Part shown: one piece after another, positions 61,661-64,000 of the stretch | Position numbering within the stretch: position 1 is the first letter of the stretch | How the letters are laid out: each line of letters opens with the position of its first letter | DNA from: an uncultured Oscillospiraceae bacterium | GTDB taxonomy: Bacteria > Bacillota > Clostridia > Oscillospirales > Ruminococcaceae | Assembly: GCA_900543705.1 (NCBI GenBank) | Contig: UQSL01000002.1 | Coordinates: 35,363 to 99,362, forward strand | Direction: 5' to 3' | Length of the DNA: 64,000 nucleotides | Notes under the pieces: model-generated | Told to the model about the DNA's origin: nothing | Seen by the model: the letters and a program-made list of their open reading frames with translations, nothing else | Database searches by the model: none | Made by a program: the position numbers and the translations under genes

Positions 61661-61868
61661 AAGTTTACCGTATCTTTTTGAAAAAATCTACCTGCAACGC
61701 AGCCTACTTCATGGAAAGCTGCCAGTATCTTTGCCGCTGCCTTTCGGCCTCTTTTTTTCAGCGCATAACCGCTGTTGGATATGCCCTGCGCTTACACTCT
61801 ATTATTCATATTTTCTGCTTGTACTATTCGAGAGAACGAATTATAATACTGAGGTTGGAGGTTACAGT

Positions 61869-62044
61869 ATGGATTATATGACTTTGAAAGAAGCTGGTAC
61901 ATATGGGACGTGATCCCTCGATGGATAAATTATTACTGTTCTGCGGGCCGTATTCCCGGTGCTGTGAAAATGGGGACTGTCTGGCTGGTTCCAAAGGATG
62001 CGGAAAAACCAACGGACAGACGATATAAAGTATACAGGAAGTGA
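61869..62044 (+). pseudogene. frameshifted excisionase-like HTH protein
   Basis: ATG 61869 starts MDYMTLKEAGT; after a one-base shift near 61905 the next frame gives WDVIPRWINYYCSAGRIPGAVKMG and WLVPKDAEKPTDRRYK, ending at 62044. Intact relatives are about 58-residue MerR/excisionase-like proteins commonly found beside regulators on mobile elements. Confidence 0.7.
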
Positions 62045-62576
62045 GAACATTATCTTAGATCTGATGCTTCCCGGCAAGAGTGGAAACAGTATCGTTGAAG
62101 AAATAAAGCCAAACATAGATACTCCTATTATCGTTGTTTCGGCAAAGGATGAGTTAGATACAAAGGTAAATCTGCTCTTTTCCGGGGCGGACGACTATAT
62201 GACAAAGCCTTTTGAAATTGACGAACTTGTAGCAAGGGTGGCTGTCCAGATTAGAAAACATAGCACAGATAGGCCGGAAACGATCTACCACTATAAAGAT
62301 ATGGTTTTGAATATTACTGAACACAGTATTTCCGTATCAGGGAACCCCATTTCTTTTACCCGGCAGGAGTTTAAGATTTTAGAGCTGTTGATTACCAATC
62401 CCAAACGAGTCTTTTCAAAAAAAGAAATTTATGATTATGCGTGGGATGACCTGTATATCGGGGAAGATCGTACCATTAACGTCCATATCAGCAATATCCG
62501 TCAAAAAATCAAGGCTTTCTCCGACGAAGAATACATTGAAACTGTCTGGGGCGTTGGCTTCAAACTGGCCGACTAA
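62042..62576 (+). pseudogene. OmpR-family response regulator lacking the receiver N terminus
   Basis: From about 62045 the frame reads IILDLMLPGKSG (phospho-acceptor Asp strand), IIVVSAKDELDTK, YMTKPFEIDELVARV (conserved Lys) and a complete winged-helix domain (FTRQEFKILELLITNPKRVFSKKEIYDYAWDD, IETVWGVGFKLAD). The first about 45 residues of the receiver, with the acidic metal-binding pair, are missing; the sequence is fused to the end of the HTH remnant. No histidine kinase is present. Probably inactive; an in-frame start at 61998 could make a fusion product. Confidence 0.75.
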
Positions 62577-62664
62577 ACCTTGATGATTTCTTAAACATTC
62601 CTTGGCTATGTATTTGTAAAGCTGCGATACACTGTATATAGATCAAGCAAAGGAGGAATACATT

Positions 62665-63579
62665 ATGGAATATCTGCTGTATACGGACTGCTTAACAAAG
62701 AAATACAAAAAGCAAGCAGCCATTGATAATGTCAGTTTGCATATCCGGCGGGGTGAAATTTATGGCCTGATCGGAAAGAACGGTGCTGGCAAGACAACAT
62801 TTCTCAAAATGATTAGTGGCTTTTCCAAGCCTACCAGCGGGGATATTTCCTTTTTCGGGTATCATGGCGCAGAACGTAGCAAGGTTATCTCTCGCATTGG
62901 TTTACTGATCGAGGCACCGGGCCTTTACCCTGATATGTCCGCTTACGATAACCTGGAATTGAAGTGTATCTGTGTAGGACTTCACCGGCCCGGTTACATT
63001 GAAAACATTCTAAATATCGTTGGTTTGAGCGACATGGGGAAAAAGAAAGTTGGGCATTTCTCTTTGGGGATGAAGCAGCGGCTTGGCATCGGGATGGCCC
63101 TTGTCGGGGAACCTGATTTGCTCGTATTGGATGAACCCATTAACGGGCTTGATCCGGAGGGAATTGCAGAAGTCAGAGAAATTTTACTCCGGCTGAATAA
63201 AGAAAAAGGTCTTACTATTGTTATTTCCAGCCATATCTTAGAGGAACTTTCTAAAATCGCTACAAATTATGCGATTATAGATAAAGGCCAGTTGATAAAG
63301 GAATTGAGCCGGGAAGAATTAGAAGCCACCTGTCGGGAACATATCGAAATTAAGATAGATCATCCGGATTTGGCCCTGACCGTGCTGGATGACCTCGGAT
63401 TTAAGGATTATCAGGTGGTTGACGAAAATACCATCCATATCTTTGAACGGTTGGACGAAAGCGGAAAAATCACGATGGAACTTTCAAGGAAGAACATTTA
63501 CATTCATTCCATTTCTGTTACAAATGAGTCCATTGAAGATTATTTTCTGCGGCTGACAGGGGGTGCGGATCATGCTTAA
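62665..63579 (+). CDS. ABC transporter ATP-binding protein, bacitracin/lantibiotic-resistance type
   Basis: 304 residues, ATG 62665 with AAAGGAGG upstream. Walker A GKNGAGKTT near 39, signature FSLGMKQRLGIGMAL near 132 (SLGMKQR variant typical of BcrA/LanF ATPases), Walker B LLVLDEPINGLD near 153, switch His ISSHILEEL near 190. A C-terminal 80-residue domain follows (HIEIKIDHPDLALTVLDDLG..). Downstream permease overlaps by 8 bp. Expected to export or detoxify peptide antibiotics; the regulator upstream and the permease downstream are both broken. Confidence 0.93.
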   Translation: MEYLLYTDCLTKKYKKQAAIDNVSLHIRRGEIYGLIGKNGAGKTTFLKMISGFSKPTSGDISFFGYHGAERSKVISRIGLLIEAPGLYPDMSAYDNLELKCICVGLHRPGYIENILNIVGLSDMGKKKVGHFSLGMKQRLGIGMALVGEPDLLVLDEPINGLDPEGIAEVREILLRLNKEKGLTIVISSHILEELSKIATNYAIIDKGQLIKELSREELEATCREHIEIKIDHPDLALTVLDDLGFKDYQVVDENTIHIFERLDESGKITMELSRKNIYIHSISVTNESIEDYFLRLTGGADHA

Positions 63580-63826
63580 AGTGATAAAAATGGACTTGTT
63601 CAGGATGTTCAAGAGTAAATACACCTACATTGTGTTGGTGGCCGCTATGCTGATGATGTTTGCTTCTGTTTTTATGACGCAACAGGATATTTCTTATTAT
63701 CAGCAAACCCCATCTGCATTGGAAACCTTACAGGAAACCGGCGATGAAGTGAATTGGGGCATTTACATTGGTCAAGTATCGCCGGAATGGTGTACCGGCG
63801 CAAAAATCCCATTGCCGGAGCTATGA
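63572..63826 (+). pseudogene. ABC-2 permease N-terminal part, interrupted by an IS end
   Basis: From ATG 63572 (MLKVIKMDLFRMFKSKYTYIVLVAAMLMMFASVFM) the first cytoplasmic stretch and membrane helix of a LanE/BcrB-like permease are intact. After about 84 residues the coding sequence runs into the IS terminal repeat at 63825 and stops. The rest (five or so helices) would lie beyond the insertion, outside the window or deleted. Confidence 0.8.
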
Positions 63827-64000
63827 AGTGACCCCAAAAAGTTAGACAATAAATAAAAGCGAAAAATATTCAAGCTGAAAGTGAGCCCTTCCCGAAAAAA
63901 TAGACAGAAAAAAGCGCAGAAAAACGGAATGAATCGCAGTAATACGTAAAATCTCTCAGATCAGGCGACAGAGGCATTACGCAGCCGCAGTTCAAAAGCG
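63825..64000. mobile_element. IS3-family-like element end, continues past the window
   Basis: Begins with the same 26 bp (TGACCCCAAAAAGTTAGACA core) found at 58955-58980 and interrupts the ABC permease. No transposase start is recognised in the 150 bp visible, so whether this is a full element or a remnant cannot be decided. Confidence 0.65.

Overview
The window looks like a chromosomal segment of a low-to-mid GC Gram-positive anaerobe of the class Clostridia, most like the Oscillospiraceae/Ruminococcaceae. The evidence is strong Shine-Dalgarno sites (GGAGG), sigma-A promoters of TTGACA-N17-TATAAT type, DUF4317, DUF2935 and DUF3784 genes, a complete anaerobic (early cobalt insertion) cobalamin pathway, and a cobalamin riboswitch. 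No rRNA, tRNA or CRISPR array was recognised.

Layout. 1-5.9 kb: malQ (cut by the window edge), a histidine-kinase-like protein lacking its phospho-acceptor His, gapA, a 53-residue ribbon-helix-helix-like protein, and mntP behind a manganese (yybP-ykoY) riboswitch with a very good sigma-A promoter. 5.9-16 kb: DUF2935, DUF3784 and DUF4317 genes, a lipase-like hydrolase, a TVP38 membrane protein, gene remnants and two families of small structured repeats. 16-28.5 kb: a class A penicillin-binding protein; mgtA with a receiver-poor OmpR-type regulator; a decayed RepA gene; an iron alcohol dehydrogenase divergent from gntR-deoC; and a radical SAM/DUF4130 DNA-modification or repair cassette. 28.8-34.9 kb: a zinc secondary alcohol dehydrogenase with a CobW-type GTPase, then an ECF sigma factor, small membrane protein and ABC transporter operon in which the first two genes are each broken at a homopolymer run.

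35.1-52.3 kb is one large cobalamin locus: promoter, riboswitch and terminator, then cbiK-cbiD-cbiL-cbiF-cbiG-cbiH-cbiJ-cbiET-cbiA-cobT-cobU-cobS, a perfect 17-bp hairpin, then a short cobU-like gene, a cobC-like phosphatase, cbiB, cobD, cbiP, cobO and cbiC. It covers sirohydrochlorin to adenosylcobalamin, with most genes overlapping or only a few bases apart. Cobalt transport and tetrapyrrole-supply genes are not in the window.

52.3-64 kb: a tocopherol-cyclase-like protein coupled to an FAD/Rieske oxidoreductase, a large cell-surface purple-acid-phosphatase-like protein, a YibE/F membrane protein and an amidohydrolase. The last 4 kb is a junkyard of mobile-element scraps: AraC fragment, truncated CPBP protease, DinD-like fragment, broken HTH protein, N-terminally deleted response regulator, and an ABC exporter whose permease is interrupted by an IS3-like end. 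The same 26-bp IS end forms a mini palindrome at 58.96 kb. Gene decay is frequent throughout, so this looks like a genome under active pseudogenisation. All family assignments were made by eye without database searches.
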